Origin: Streptomyces sp. SJL17-4
GTDB taxonomy: Bacteria; Actinomycetota; Actinomycetes; Streptomycetales; Streptomycetaceae
NCBI RefSeq assembly: GCF_036826855.1
Contig: NZ_CP104578.1
Coordinates: 2,108,001-2,172,000 of the forward strand
DNA length: 64,000 nucleotides
Reading direction: 5' to 3'
The notes below the pieces were generated by a model, which worked only from the letters and a program-made list of their open reading frames with translations, was not told where the DNA came from and did not search any database. This document shows, in pieces, positions 32,897-40,430 of this stretch. Numbering within the stretch: the stretch's first letter is position 1; each line of letters starts with the position of its first letter. The position numbers were made by a program, and so were the translations under genes.

Positions 32897-33146
32897 GCCG
32901 GCGACTCTCCTTTTTCGACTCTTGTGGCGACGTCCGGAGATTAGCGAGCGCGTTGTCCGCACGGTATCCCTCAGCCTGACAGTTCCACCGGACCGGGAAA
33001 AGAGCGCACTGTCAACCCGGGCGATGCCGAACTCGGTGCGGGTCACGGAGAATTGCGCGTACGTGCGTATGCGGCACAGGCTGCCTGGCGCGCTCCTCGT
33101 CGCACTGCGCCATTCCGATACGAGAGTCCGATACAAGAGGTGGCCC
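32897..33146. promoter_or_regulatory. Divergent promoter region between the thioesterase operon and rifJ
   Basis: This 250-bp gap must drive both the minus-strand thioesterase-rifG operon and plus-strand rifJ. It contains ATCCCTCA directly followed by GCCTGACAG (32966-32982). The same two words occur in the PKS/rifK gap, there separated by ten bases. Separate TGACAGT (32978-32984) and ACTGTCA copies nearby could form a loose inverted repeat. Confidence 0.55.
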
Positions 33147-33623
33147 TTGAGCGCAATTCTTCTTCTGAATGGTCCCAATCTCGGGATTCTCGGTGAACGC
33201 GAACCGGAGGTGTACGGCACGGACACGCTGGCGGACATCGCGGCCGCCGTGGGCGAGGAGCTCGCGGAACGCGGCTGGAAAGTCCATTCGGTGCAGCACG
33301 ATTCCGAGGGCGATCTCGTCCGCGCCGTGCACGAGCACCGGGCGAACACCGTGGGCGCCATCGTCAATCCGGGTGCCCTGATGATCGCCGGCTGGAGTCT
33401 GCGCGACGCGCTCGCCGCGTACCCGCAGCCGTGGATCGAGGTGCACCTCAGCAATGTGTGGGCGCGCGAGACGTTCCGCCACGAGTCGGTGATCGCACCG
33501 CTGGCCGCCGGTGTGGTGGTCGGCCTCGGCGCGTACGGCTACCGCCTTGCCGCCAGGGCGCTGATGCACCTGAACCCCGTACAGGACACCGAGCACACCA
33601 CGCACATGGAGCACAGCTCATGA
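33147..33623 (+). CDS. rifJ: Aminodehydroquinate dehydratase, RifJ homologue (type II DHQase)
   Basis: This enzyme dehydrates aminoDHQ to 5-amino-5-deoxy-3-dehydroshikimate, the substrate of AHBA synthase. I choose the TTG at 33147 with AGAGG six bases upstream, because the type II fold begins immediately (ILLLNGPNLGILGEREP); this gives 158 aa. The lid tyrosine in EREPEVYG, the Asn of NPGA, and the His and Arg of EVHLSN and RETFRHES are in place. The loop that normally reads NPGxxTHTS reads NPGALMIAGWS, so the usual substrate-contacting His (81 in the Mycobacterium enzyme) is Ile. Its stop overlaps the next gene as ATGA. Confidence 0.92.
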   Translation: MSAILLLNGPNLGILGEREPEVYGTDTLADIAAAVGEELAERGWKVHSVQHDSEGDLVRAVHEHRANTVGAIVNPGALMIAGWSLRDALAAYPQPWIEVHLSNVWARETFRHESVIAPLAAGVVVGLGAYGYRLAARALMHLNPVQDTEHTTHMEHSS

Positions 33624-34963
33624 ACCACGAGCCGTTCACCGCACTCGCCGAGGACCTCTCCGGCGAGGTCGTCCTGCCCGGCGACGAGACGTACGAGGAA
33701 CTCCGCCATGTGTTCTCCCGCAAGGGCGAGCCGGCGGCCGTCGTGCGCTGCCACGGCACGGACGACGTCCGCGCGGCGGTCCTCTTCGCGCGCGAGCAGG
33801 GTCTTGAGATCTCCGTCCGCAGCGGCAAGCACAGCCTGGCCGGCTACGGCACCGGCCGGGGCGGTCTCGTCATCGACCTGTCGCCGATGAACACCGTCGA
33901 ACTCCTCGACGCCGAGCGGCACCGGGTACGCGTCGGCCCGGGCGCGGTGTGGAGCGAGGTCGCCGCGTTCCTCGCGGGACACGGTCTGGCGTTCTCCTCC
34001 GGGGACACGGCGTCCGTGGGCGTCGGCGGGCTCCTGCTCGGCGGCGGCATCGGCTGGACGGCCCGCGCCGACGGCCTGGCCCTCGACAACATGACCGCCG
34101 CCGAACTGGTCACCGCCGACGGGCGCGTCGTACGGGCGAGCGCCGAGGACAACCCCGAGCTGTTCTGGGCGTTGCGCGGCGGCGGCGGCAACTTCGGGAT
34201 CGTCACCTCCTTCGAGATCACCGCGCGCCCGCTGGAACGCGTCCAGTACGGCAGGGTCGTCTACCCCGGCACCGAGGCCGCCGAGGTGCTCAAGGGCTGG
34301 GCCCGGCACATGCGGGGGGCGCCCGACGCGCTCATGTCCCATGTGACGCTCTTCCCCACGCGCGGCGACACTCCGGCCCCGATCACGGTGATCTTCTGTT
34401 ACGCGGGGGACGACGGCGACGAGGCGATCGCACCGCTCCTGTCGCTCGGCACGGCCGAGAGCAAGACCGTCGACCTGGTGCCGGTCCCGCAGGTGCTCGC
34501 GCCGTCCGGCGGGCTCCCGCCGGGCTGGGAGCCGACGGTGCGCAGCCGGTTCGTTCCCGAGTGCGGCGACGCGTTCGTCGACGCGGTGCTGGCGGGGGCG
34601 GGCGCCTTCCGCACGCTGTTCCTGGAGTTCCGCAGTCTCGGTGGCGCCGTGAACCGTGTGCCGGAGGACGCCACGGCCTTCGCGCACCGCGGCTCCGAGG
34701 TCCTGATGAACACGATCAACATGGGGACGCGCGAGGAGAACGCCGCGGCCGCTCCGGCGCTCGCCGCGTTCTGGGAGTCGCTCGCCCCGTATGTGCGGGG
34801 GGCGTACAGCAACTTCCTCAGCGAGGCGGACGAGGAGGACATCGCCGCCGCCTATCCGCCGGCGACATACGCGAGGCTCCAGGCCGTGAAGCGGGCCTAC
34901 GACCCGGAGAACGTCTTCTCGCGCAATCCCAACGTGAAGCCCGCTCCCGCCGCACAGGTCTGA
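33620..34963 (+). CDS. Berberine-bridge-type FAD-linked oxidoreductase
   Basis: This 447-aa flavoprotein oxidase has a PCMH-type FAD domain (about 35-210) and a C-terminal BBE motif (AYSNFLSEADEEDI, then YDPENVFSRNPNVKP). His71 in RSGKHSLAGYG is the expected 8-alpha-linked FAD ligand. The position where bicovalent members have Cys reads GDTASVGVGG, so only a single covalent link is likely. The start overlaps the rifJ stop by four bases, so it is co-translated with an AHBA gene and is very likely a tailoring oxidase, for example for an alcohol or hydroquinone. It has no signal peptide. I do not recall a rifamycin-cluster counterpart at this position. Confidence 0.88.
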   Translation: MNHEPFTALAEDLSGEVVLPGDETYEELRHVFSRKGEPAAVVRCHGTDDVRAAVLFAREQGLEISVRSGKHSLAGYGTGRGGLVIDLSPMNTVELLDAERHRVRVGPGAVWSEVAAFLAGHGLAFSSGDTASVGVGGLLLGGGIGWTARADGLALDNMTAAELVTADGRVVRASAEDNPELFWALRGGGGNFGIVTSFEITARPLERVQYGRVVYPGTEAAEVLKGWARHMRGAPDALMSHVTLFPTRGDTPAPITVIFCYAGDDGDEAIAPLLSLGTAESKTVDLVPVPQVLAPSGGLPPGWEPTVRSRFVPECGDAFVDAVLAGAGAFRTLFLEFRSLGGAVNRVPEDATAFAHRGSEVLMNTINMGTREENAAAAPALAAFWESLAPYVRGAYSNFLSEADEEDIAAAYPPATYARLQAVKRAYDPENVFSRNPNVKPAPAAQV

Positions 34964-34979
34964 CCACGGGACGGTCCGA

Positions 34980-35020
34980 CCGGCGAGGGAATATGAGGCA
35001 TCGTCATATCCCCTCGCCGG
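34980..35020. terminator. Terminator hairpin overlapping the luxR stop
   Basis: A 17-bp stem with one mismatch (34980-34996 with 35004-35020) and a seven-base loop starts 16 bp after the FAD oxidase stop. Its 3' arm lies inside the end of the convergent luxR gene. Confidence 0.82.
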
Positions 35021-36338
35021 CGGCGCCGTCGACGTCCAGGAAGCTCCATTCGCGGGCGAGTTCGACGCGCGAGCCCACACCGACCTTGCGGAAGATCTTG
35101 CGCAGGTGGAAGGCCACGGTGTGCCGGGACAGGAACAGCTGCTCCGCGGCCTGGCCGTTGGTGAATCCCTGTGCGGCGAGCTTGGCGACGGCGTACTCGG
35201 TGTCCGTGAGGCTCGGCACGCCGCTGCGCGGCCGGCCGGGGTCGCGCGGGCCCGGGCAGGCGTTGATCGAGCGCAGGCGGCTCCTGACGCGCGAGGAGTC
35301 CCGCAGGGAGCCCGTGTCGAGGTAGATCCGCATGGCCTCCTCGTACGTCTCCGCTGCCTCGGAACGCCCGGTTTCCGTACGGGCCAGCACCACGGCCAGG
35401 TCTTCGAGCGCCGAGGCGCGGGCCCAGGGGTCGCCGTGCAGTTCCGCGGCGCTCCGGAGCTTCGCGACGTCGTCCTCCAGCAGCCCGGCGGCGTGCAGCG
35501 CGGCCGAGGCGACCGAGTGGACCCCGGGGTTGCGCTCCGCGAGCCGCGTGGCCGTGCGGACGCCCTCGGCGGCCAGCGCCGTGTGGCCGGCGCTCAGGAC
35601 GAGCCGTACGAGCCAGGGAACCGCGGCCGGTTCGGCGATGAAGAGCTGGCGGGTGATGGATCCCGACAGCAGGAGTTCCGCGGCGAGCCGTACGGTCTTC
35701 TCCCGGCCCCGGTCGGCCTCGGCGACCTGGACCACGGCCCACGTCGACTGCCCCGCCGGCAGCATCTCGCGGCCGAACACGGCGTCTTCCTGGAGCTGGC
35801 GTGCGTACCTGATCGCGGTCGCCAGCTCGCCCTGGCGGACCGCGGCCGAGGCGAGGACGAAGTGGCCCACCGGGATCCACGCCCGCAGGCCCTCCTCCTC
35901 CGCGGCGCCCAGTCCTTCCCTCGCGAGGTCCACGGCCTTCGCGAGGTCGCCGGAGGCCGCTGTCACCTGCGCCCTGACCAGCACGGAGACGGCGCGCTTC
36001 CGTCCGCCCTCCCCCACGGCGCCGACGGCGTCGAGGGTCTCCCAGGCCTGTTCGAACCTGCGTATCTGGGACAGGAGCAGCGCCAGTTTCATGTGCGCGT
36101 GGAAGGCGCACTCGCCCGCTGACGCGTCGCACTCGATCCGGGTGGCCGAGCCCGCGAGGGTGATCCCGTCCTCGAGTCGGCCGTCGCGCCAGGCCTCGTC
36201 GGACAGGGCCAGCAGGCGCGCCGTGTCACATGCCCCCGACGCGCAGGGCGAGGGAAACGCCGCACATCGGTCGATCACTGCGGTTGCTTCCATGAAACGA
36301 TCAAAGCCCACTTCTCGGTCAAGCCTTTCAACTGGCAC
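35004..36338 (-). CDS. LuxR-family transcriptional regulator (LAL-like without ATPase domain)
   Basis: This 444-aa regulator has a C-terminal LuxR helix-turn-helix (LTDTEYAVAKLAAQGFTNGQAAEQLFLSRHTVAFHLRKIF, given here only as its span, about residues 378-417) and an Ala/Leu/Glu-rich helical-repeat body of TPR type. It resembles the C-terminal half of LAL regulators; the P-loop ATPase is absent. I use the GTG at 36338, which overlaps the stop of the preceding small gene by 11 bases and so suits coupling. An ATG at 36293 is the alternative. Position at the cluster edge and sharing an operon with a secreted-peptide gene suggest a pathway-specific regulator, probably acting on the two divergent promoters; this is inference. 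Confidence 0.85.
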   Translation of the reverse strand: MPVERLDREVGFDRFMEATAVIDRCAAFPSPCASGACDTARLLALSDEAWRDGRLEDGITLAGSATRIECDASAGECAFHAHMKLALLLSQIRRFEQAWETLDAVGAVGEGGRKRAVSVLVRAQVTAASGDLAKAVDLAREGLGAAEEEGLRAWIPVGHFVLASAAVRQGELATAIRYARQLQEDAVFGREMLPAGQSTWAVVQVAEADRGREKTVRLAAELLLSGSITRQLFIAEPAAVPWLVRLVLSAGHTALAAEGVRTATRLAERNPGVHSVASAALHAAGLLEDDVAKLRSAAELHGDPWARASALEDLAVVLARTETGRSEAAETYEEAMRIYLDTGSLRDSSRVRSRLRSINACPGPRDPGRPRSGVPSLTDTEYAVAKLAAQGFTNGQAAEQLFLSRHTVAFHLRKIFRKVGVGSRVELAREWSFLDVDGAAGEGI

Positions 36339-36639
36339 CGGGCCGCAGCCTGTCGAGGACTGGCTCGCCGGGCACCTCGTACTTCGACGGCAAGGTTCCG
36401 GACGCGCGGTAGCACTCTCGGATCAGGGCGGCCACCCGGCGTACGGGGTCGGGGTGCGATCCCTCCAGGAGGAACAGGATGAGATCGACGCGGTCTGCCG
36501 ACTGCGCAAGAACCAGGACGTGTTCCAGGCCGTCCTCCTGTGTGGCGTGCGCCCACAGGCTGTCGGCCAGTTCGTTGGCGTCCTCGGGTCCGACGACCAC
36601 CCCGGGCAAGGCGGTCAGGGACGCGTAGACGGCATGCAC
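36328..36639 (-). CDS. Hypothetical 103-aa protein coupled to luxR
   Basis: I do not recognise this family. The frame starts at a GTG at 36639, seven bases after the stop of the secreted-peptide gene, and its stop overlaps the luxR start, so the three genes look like one transcript. The protein is soluble and acidic, with helical and strand segments such as LEHVLVLAQSADRVDLILFL, and shows no signal peptide or cysteine pair. Third-position G/C bias supports coding. It could be a partner of either neighbour, but nothing in the sequence shows which. Confidence 0.6.
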   Translation of the reverse strand: MHAVYASLTALPGVVVGPEDANELADSLWAHATQEDGLEHVLVLAQSADRVDLILFLLEGSHPDPVRRVAALIRECYRASGTLPSKYEVPGEPVLDRLRPGAS

Positions 36640-36645
36640 CGTCTG

Positions 36646-36810
36646 TCAGCCCCAGGACAGGTCGTTCTGGATCTGGACAACCGGAACGTCCACACCGCTC
36701 ACGGCCCAGCCCTTCGCACCCGACGCCGCGTCACTCGACTGGGCGGTCAGGAGGGCGGTGAGCACGAGGGCGCAGACCGCGGCGAGGGCGAAGCGGAACG
36801 AGAAGGCCAT
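36646..36810 (-). CDS. Small secreted peptide precursor (54 aa)
   Basis: The ATG at 36810 has AGGGA about seven bases upstream. The product opens with a textbook signal peptide: MAFSFRF, a 16-residue hydrophobic core rich in Ala/Leu/Val, and an Ala-rich end (SSDAAS). About 24 residues remain after likely cleavage, beginning GAKGWAVSG and ending QIQNDLSWG. It has no cysteine in the mature part and no lipobox. It sits first in a minus-strand operon with a 103-aa protein and a LuxR regulator, and is divergent from a TrmB/LuxR-type regulator. A secreted signalling peptide is possible; a simple exported peptide of unknown role is equally allowed. Confidence 0.65.
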   Translation of the reverse strand: MAFSFRFALAAVCALVLTALLTAQSSDAASGAKGWAVSGVDVPVVQIQNDLSWG

Positions 36811-37081
36811 GAGGGAATCCCTAACTCAAGCGTCGGTAATGATTTTGCAAATTGCGAAGCCGTGTTTCGGCGGTTCACGCCGTCCGGCCGTGATCCACTG
36901 TGGACGTCATCCAGCCACAGGGGAAGCCGGATCGGGTGACATCATCAGGTCTGACAGCTTGTTGCCAGCCGACGCCCGCACCCTCTCCGCATACGCCATC
37001 TGACCTTGAATCATTCAGACCCGGCTGCCATGATCCTCAGCACACGAGCCCCTCCGGGGCTTCGCGGTCAGGGGGACAAGG
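36811..37081. promoter_or_regulatory. Divergent regulatory region between the peptide operon and the TrmB/LuxR-type gene
   Basis: This 271-bp region between two regulator transcription units contains an AT-rich patch (GGTAATGATTTTGCAAATTGCG, about 36834-36855) that is unusual for this genome and could hold a promoter. It also has a TCTGACAG word (36951-36958) similar to the GCCTGACAG seen in the PKS and rifJ promoter gaps. No gene is visible. Confidence 0.45.
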
Positions 37082-38065
37082 ATGCTCGAGACGCTGGGAC
37101 TATCAATGGAGGCCGACTGCCTCTATCGCGCCATGCTCGCTCAGCCCAAGGCAGGCGTTGCAGAGTTGGCAGTTGCAACGTCATTGACAGAAAATCAAGT
37201 ACGGACCGCCCTGGACGAACTCGGCCGGCTCATGCTCGTGCGCGTCTCCCGCGACCACCCCGGCGACCTGTGCGCCGTCAGCCCTCAGGTCGGGCTCGCG
37301 AGCATCCTCCACGAACAGGAAGCGGAACTGGCCCGAAGACAGGCGGAGCTGGCGGCCTCGCGCGCCGTCGTCACCGAGCTTTTCGCAGCTCACGCCAACG
37401 GCGGTCAGACACAAGGCACCCACGGGGAAAGGCTCCTGGGCCTCGACGCGATCCAGAGCCGCCTCGAGATCATGGGCCGCACCATGACCGGGGAGTGCAT
37501 GGGCGTGCACCCCGGCCGCGCCCAGCGCGCCGAGGACCTGCTCGCCAGCCGGCAGCCCAACGCCGAGGCGCTGTCGCGCGGGGTCACGTTCCGCACCCTT
37601 TACCAGGACTGCGTACGCAACGACGCCGCCACCGTCGAGCACGCCCACTGGCTCCTGGAGCGCGGCGGCGAGGTCCGTACGGCCCCGGTCGTCCCGCAGC
37701 GCATGGTCATCACCGACCGCAGCCACGCCTTGGTCCCGCTCGACCCGTCGGACAGCCGCAAGGGCGCGCTCTACGTCACCGAACCCAGCATCGTCCTCTC
37801 GCTCGTGACCCTCTTCGAGCAGTCCTGGTCGCTGGCGGTGCCCCTCGGCGCGTGCACCCGCCGCGACCCCGACACCGGCCTCAACCCCGCCGAACGCCAG
37901 CTGCTGCGCCTGCTCGCCTCCGGTCTGACCGACGAGGCCGCGGGTCAGCGCCTCGGGGTCTCGGTCCGTACGGTCCGCCGTCAGATGGCGTCCATCATGG
38001 AACGCCTCGGCGCGACCAGCCGGTTCGAAGCCGGCCTCAAGGCGGCGCAGCGGTCCTGGCTGTAG
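37082..38065 (+). CDS. TrmB/LuxR-type transcriptional regulator
   Basis: This 327-aa regulator has an N-terminal TrmB-like winged helix (about 1-65: LYRAMLAQPKAGVAELAVA, then LTENQVRTALDELGRL) and a C-terminal LuxR helix-turn-helix (about 265-320: LNPAERQLLRLLASGLTDEA, GVSVRTVRRQMASIME). The middle domain is typical of Streptomyces regulators of this build and has no recognised ligand site. The ATG at 37082 follows a purine-rich GGGGGACAAGG. It is divergent from the peptide-LuxR operon and ends at a strong hairpin shared with the O-methyltransferase, so it is probably part of the cluster's control. Confidence 0.88.
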   Translation: MLETLGLSMEADCLYRAMLAQPKAGVAELAVATSLTENQVRTALDELGRLMLVRVSRDHPGDLCAVSPQVGLASILHEQEAELARRQAELAASRAVVTELFAAHANGGQTQGTHGERLLGLDAIQSRLEIMGRTMTGECMGVHPGRAQRAEDLLASRQPNAEALSRGVTFRTLYQDCVRNDAATVEHAHWLLERGGEVRTAPVVPQRMVITDRSHALVPLDPSDSRKGALYVTEPSIVLSLVTLFEQSWSLAVPLGACTRRDPDTGLNPAERQLLRLLASGLTDEAAGQRLGVSVRTVRRQMASIMERLGATSRFEAGLKAAQRSWL

Positions 38066-38113
38066 CCACGGCCATGGTGAACGGCGCCCCCTCATCGCCG
38101 GCTCGCCCGGAAA

Positions 38114-38153
38114 GGTGACGAGGTCACAGCCCAGAAGCTGTGACCTCGTCACC
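38114..38153. terminator. Bidirectional terminator between the TrmB/LuxR-type gene and the O-methyltransferase
   Basis: A perfect 16-bp stem (38114-38129 with 38138-38153) has an eight-base loop flanked by AAA and TTT, so it can act in both directions between convergent genes. Confidence 0.88.
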
Positions 38154-38187
38154 GCTTTCCGACCCCTCCTGATCCAGCAGACAGGAC

Positions 38188-39243
38188 CTAGCCCCGGGGC
38201 TCGAACTCCAGCAGGGAGTTGCCGTCCGGCCCGAGCGAGGTCACCGAGACGAGCCGCAGGCCGGCCTCCTCCCCGAGCGCCTCGAACTCCTCGGCGGTGC
38301 GTTCCTGACCGCCGACCATGACCAGCATGCAGAGGTCGCGCTGCGTGCTGATGTACGGCGCCGCGTGCCCCTCCAGATCGATGACCTGGTCCACGACGAG
38401 CACCTTGCCGGTGGCACCCGCCGCCTCGGCGCAGCCGCGCAGGATCTTCGCCGCCTCGCCGGTAGGCCAGTTGTGCAGGACGTGCACGAGCAGGTACACG
38501 TCGCCGCCGGCCGGCAGGGGCTCGAAGAAGCTCCGGCCGACGGCATCGGCCCGGTCGGAGACTCCGGCCGTGTCGAAGATCGCGGCCGCCCTGCCCACGG
38601 TGTCGGGCAGATCGACGACCGTGCCCTTCAGATGGCCGTGCTCGCGCAGGATGTTGGCGAGCAGCTGACCGCTGCCGCCGCCGACGTCGACGACGCTGCC
38701 GACCGCGGACCACTCGTGGATCCCGGCCAGTCGCCGGCCCAGGATGTCGGCGTGCTGCGCCATGATCCGGTCGAACGACGACGACAGGACCGGGTCCGCG
38801 GCCAGGCTGTCCCAGAGGTCCTGCCCGAAGACGCTCTCCCAGCCCGCCGCACCCGTGCGGACCGAGTCGGCCATGGCGGGGATCACCGCGTCGTTGGACC
38901 GGATGAAGGCGTCGGTCTGGTCGAGGAAGTGGGCCATCTTCGCCGGGTGGGTCGAGCGGAGCGCCTCGCCCAGCTCGGTCAGCCGGAGACCGTCCGGCTG
39001 GACCTCCTCGAAGAGGCCCAGGTGGGTCAGGTGCCGGGTGAGCCGCCGCAGGGCTCCATTGTCGGTTTCCGACCGCTTGGCCAGATCATCGATGCCGACG
39101 ACCCCCTCCGGCCCGTCGGCGATCAGATCGGGAAGCCCCAGTGTCACCGCGGTCCGCAGTGACCACGGTGTGTAGAGGTTCGACATCTCGGCGAGACGTC
39201 GAACGACCGATCTGTCCGTTCTCGCTGCTGTTTCTTCCTTCAT
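38188..39243 (-). CDS. SAM-dependent O-methyltransferase
   Basis: This 351-aa enzyme belongs to the acetylserotonin/DmpM-type O-methyltransferase family used on phenols and polyketides. The ATG at 39243 directly follows AGGGGGGAATC, better than the site seven codons upstream. The N-terminal winged dimerisation domain (about 15-100) is followed by the SAM motif VVDVGGGSGQLLANIL (about 183-198) and the catalytic HVLHNW (His near 253). The C-terminal RTAEEFEALGEEAGL matches the family. It shares strand with, and lies 51 bp downstream of, the 2-oxoglutarate oxygenase. Methylation of a phenol or hydroxyl of the ansamycin is the likely role; the substrate cannot be read from sequence. Confidence 0.9.
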   Translation of the reverse strand: MKEETAARTDRSVVRRLAEMSNLYTPWSLRTAVTLGLPDLIADGPEGVVGIDDLAKRSETDNGALRRLTRHLTHLGLFEEVQPDGLRLTELGEALRSTHPAKMAHFLDQTDAFIRSNDAVIPAMADSVRTGAAGWESVFGQDLWDSLAADPVLSSSFDRIMAQHADILGRRLAGIHEWSAVGSVVDVGGGSGQLLANILREHGHLKGTVVDLPDTVGRAAAIFDTAGVSDRADAVGRSFFEPLPAGGDVYLLVHVLHNWPTGEAAKILRGCAEAAGATGKVLVVDQVIDLEGHAAPYISTQRDLCMLVMVGGQERTAEEFEALGEEAGLRLVSVTSLGPDGNSLLEFEPRG

Positions 39244-39294
39244 GATTCCCCCCTGCTGTGTCATGGATGTGGTGATGTGCGCCCGGAGTTCGGG

Positions 39295-40269
39295 CTAGTG
39301 CTTCGCCTTCGGGGCGATGGAGGCGAGCCTCGATCGCAGGTACTCGTGCGAGAGGACCGACGGGAAGGCGGTGCGGCCGACGGGCGGCTCCATCGACTCG
39401 ATGAGAGCGTTGTGATTCGTCTCGTAGAAGTAGACGAGCGAGATCAGGTCGTCCCCGGGAGCGCTCGCCTGCGGAGGCAGGACACGGTGCCGGGTCGCGT
39501 GCCAGCGGTCGCCGGTCCAGCGGGCGAGGAGGTCGCCGATGTTCACCGTCAGGGCGTCGGGGTGGTACGGCGCGTCCACCCAGGTGCCCTCGGAGGTGTA
39601 GACCTGAAGGCCGCCGGGGCCGGGCTCGCGGTCGAGCACGGTGATGGTGCCGAAGTCGGTGTGCGGCGCGACGTTGAACTGCCCGGGCGCCGGCGGCCGG
39701 GCGGGGTCCACCGGCGGGTAGCGGTTGAAGTTGAATCCGTACGTGGGGTGGTCGAGGTACGGCGCGAAGAAGTCCGCGCCGAGTCCGAGGGCGACCGCGC
39801 ACAGCGACATCAGCTCGTCGGACAGCGCGTGCATGCGCTCGATGTACTCACTGACCACGGGGCGCATCCCCGGCACCTCGGCGGGCCAGGTGTTCGGCCG
39901 GAACCAGCGGGCGTCGACGGCCTCGTCGCCGGTCGCCCGGTCGGCGCCGAAGGAGAAGGACTCCTTCAGGTCGGGCGCCATCGTGGCGGTCCCCTCGTAC
40001 CCCTCGGCCTCGGCGAACCGGGGCGCGATCCAGCCACGGCCGCCGAAGGCGATGGAGGAGCGCCCCTTCACGTCGGCCGGCAGCTTGAAGAACTCCCGCG
40101 CCACCGCCCGCGTCTCCTCCCGCAGTCCCACGGGCACCCGGTGCCCGGTGACCAGCAGAATCCCCGACGTCCGCAGAGCCTCGTCGACCTGCTCCGCGAC
40201 CTTGGACCGCTCCCCGCTGTCACCTTCGAACCAGGGCGTGAGGTCGATGACGGGAAAGATTTCGGGCAT
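39295..40269 (-). CDS. 2-Oxoglutarate/Fe(II)-dependent oxygenase, isopenicillin N synthase-like
   Basis: This non-heme iron oxygenase has 324 aa. The ATG at 40269 has AAGGA eight bases upstream, and the conserved N-terminus (EIFPVIDLTPW) starts right there; the long open frame beyond it is not part of the gene. The iron ligands are His and Asp in APHTDFGTITVL (about 197-208) and the distal His in WHATRHRVLPP (about 253-263). The 2OG-binding Arg follows in the same segment. The DIOX_N region is present (SGILLVTGHRVP). It is co-directional with the O-methyltransferase, so a hydroxylation followed by methylation is a plausible tailoring pair; a primary-metabolic role cannot be excluded. Confidence 0.88.
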   Translation of the reverse strand: MPEIFPVIDLTPWFEGDSGERSKVAEQVDEALRTSGILLVTGHRVPVGLREETRAVAREFFKLPADVKGRSSIAFGGRGWIAPRFAEAEGYEGTATMAPDLKESFSFGADRATGDEAVDARWFRPNTWPAEVPGMRPVVSEYIERMHALSDELMSLCAVALGLGADFFAPYLDHPTYGFNFNRYPPVDPARPPAPGQFNVAPHTDFGTITVLDREPGPGGLQVYTSEGTWVDAPYHPDALTVNIGDLLARWTGDRWHATRHRVLPPQASAPGDDLISLVYFYETNHNALIESMEPPVGRTAFPSVLSHEYLRSRLASIAPKAKH

Positions 40270-40430
40270 AGGTGAGTCCTTCTTGTCTGAGGTACGGTTC
40301 CGATCGCCGCCAGTCTGCATCGAGCCAAATTGCCTAAACATCCTCTGAGTTGACAGTCCGTAAGCAAACGGACGAGCCGCCCCACCTCGGCTGTCGGGAA
40401 GGGTGGCCCCACACCCCGCCGACGCGTCCT

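Noticed and set aside
36000..36200. Plus-strand frame opposite luxR (35332-36939)
   Set aside because: It is a shadow of the LuxR gene with Ser/Arg/Ala-rich sequence; the minus strand has the helix-turn-helix.
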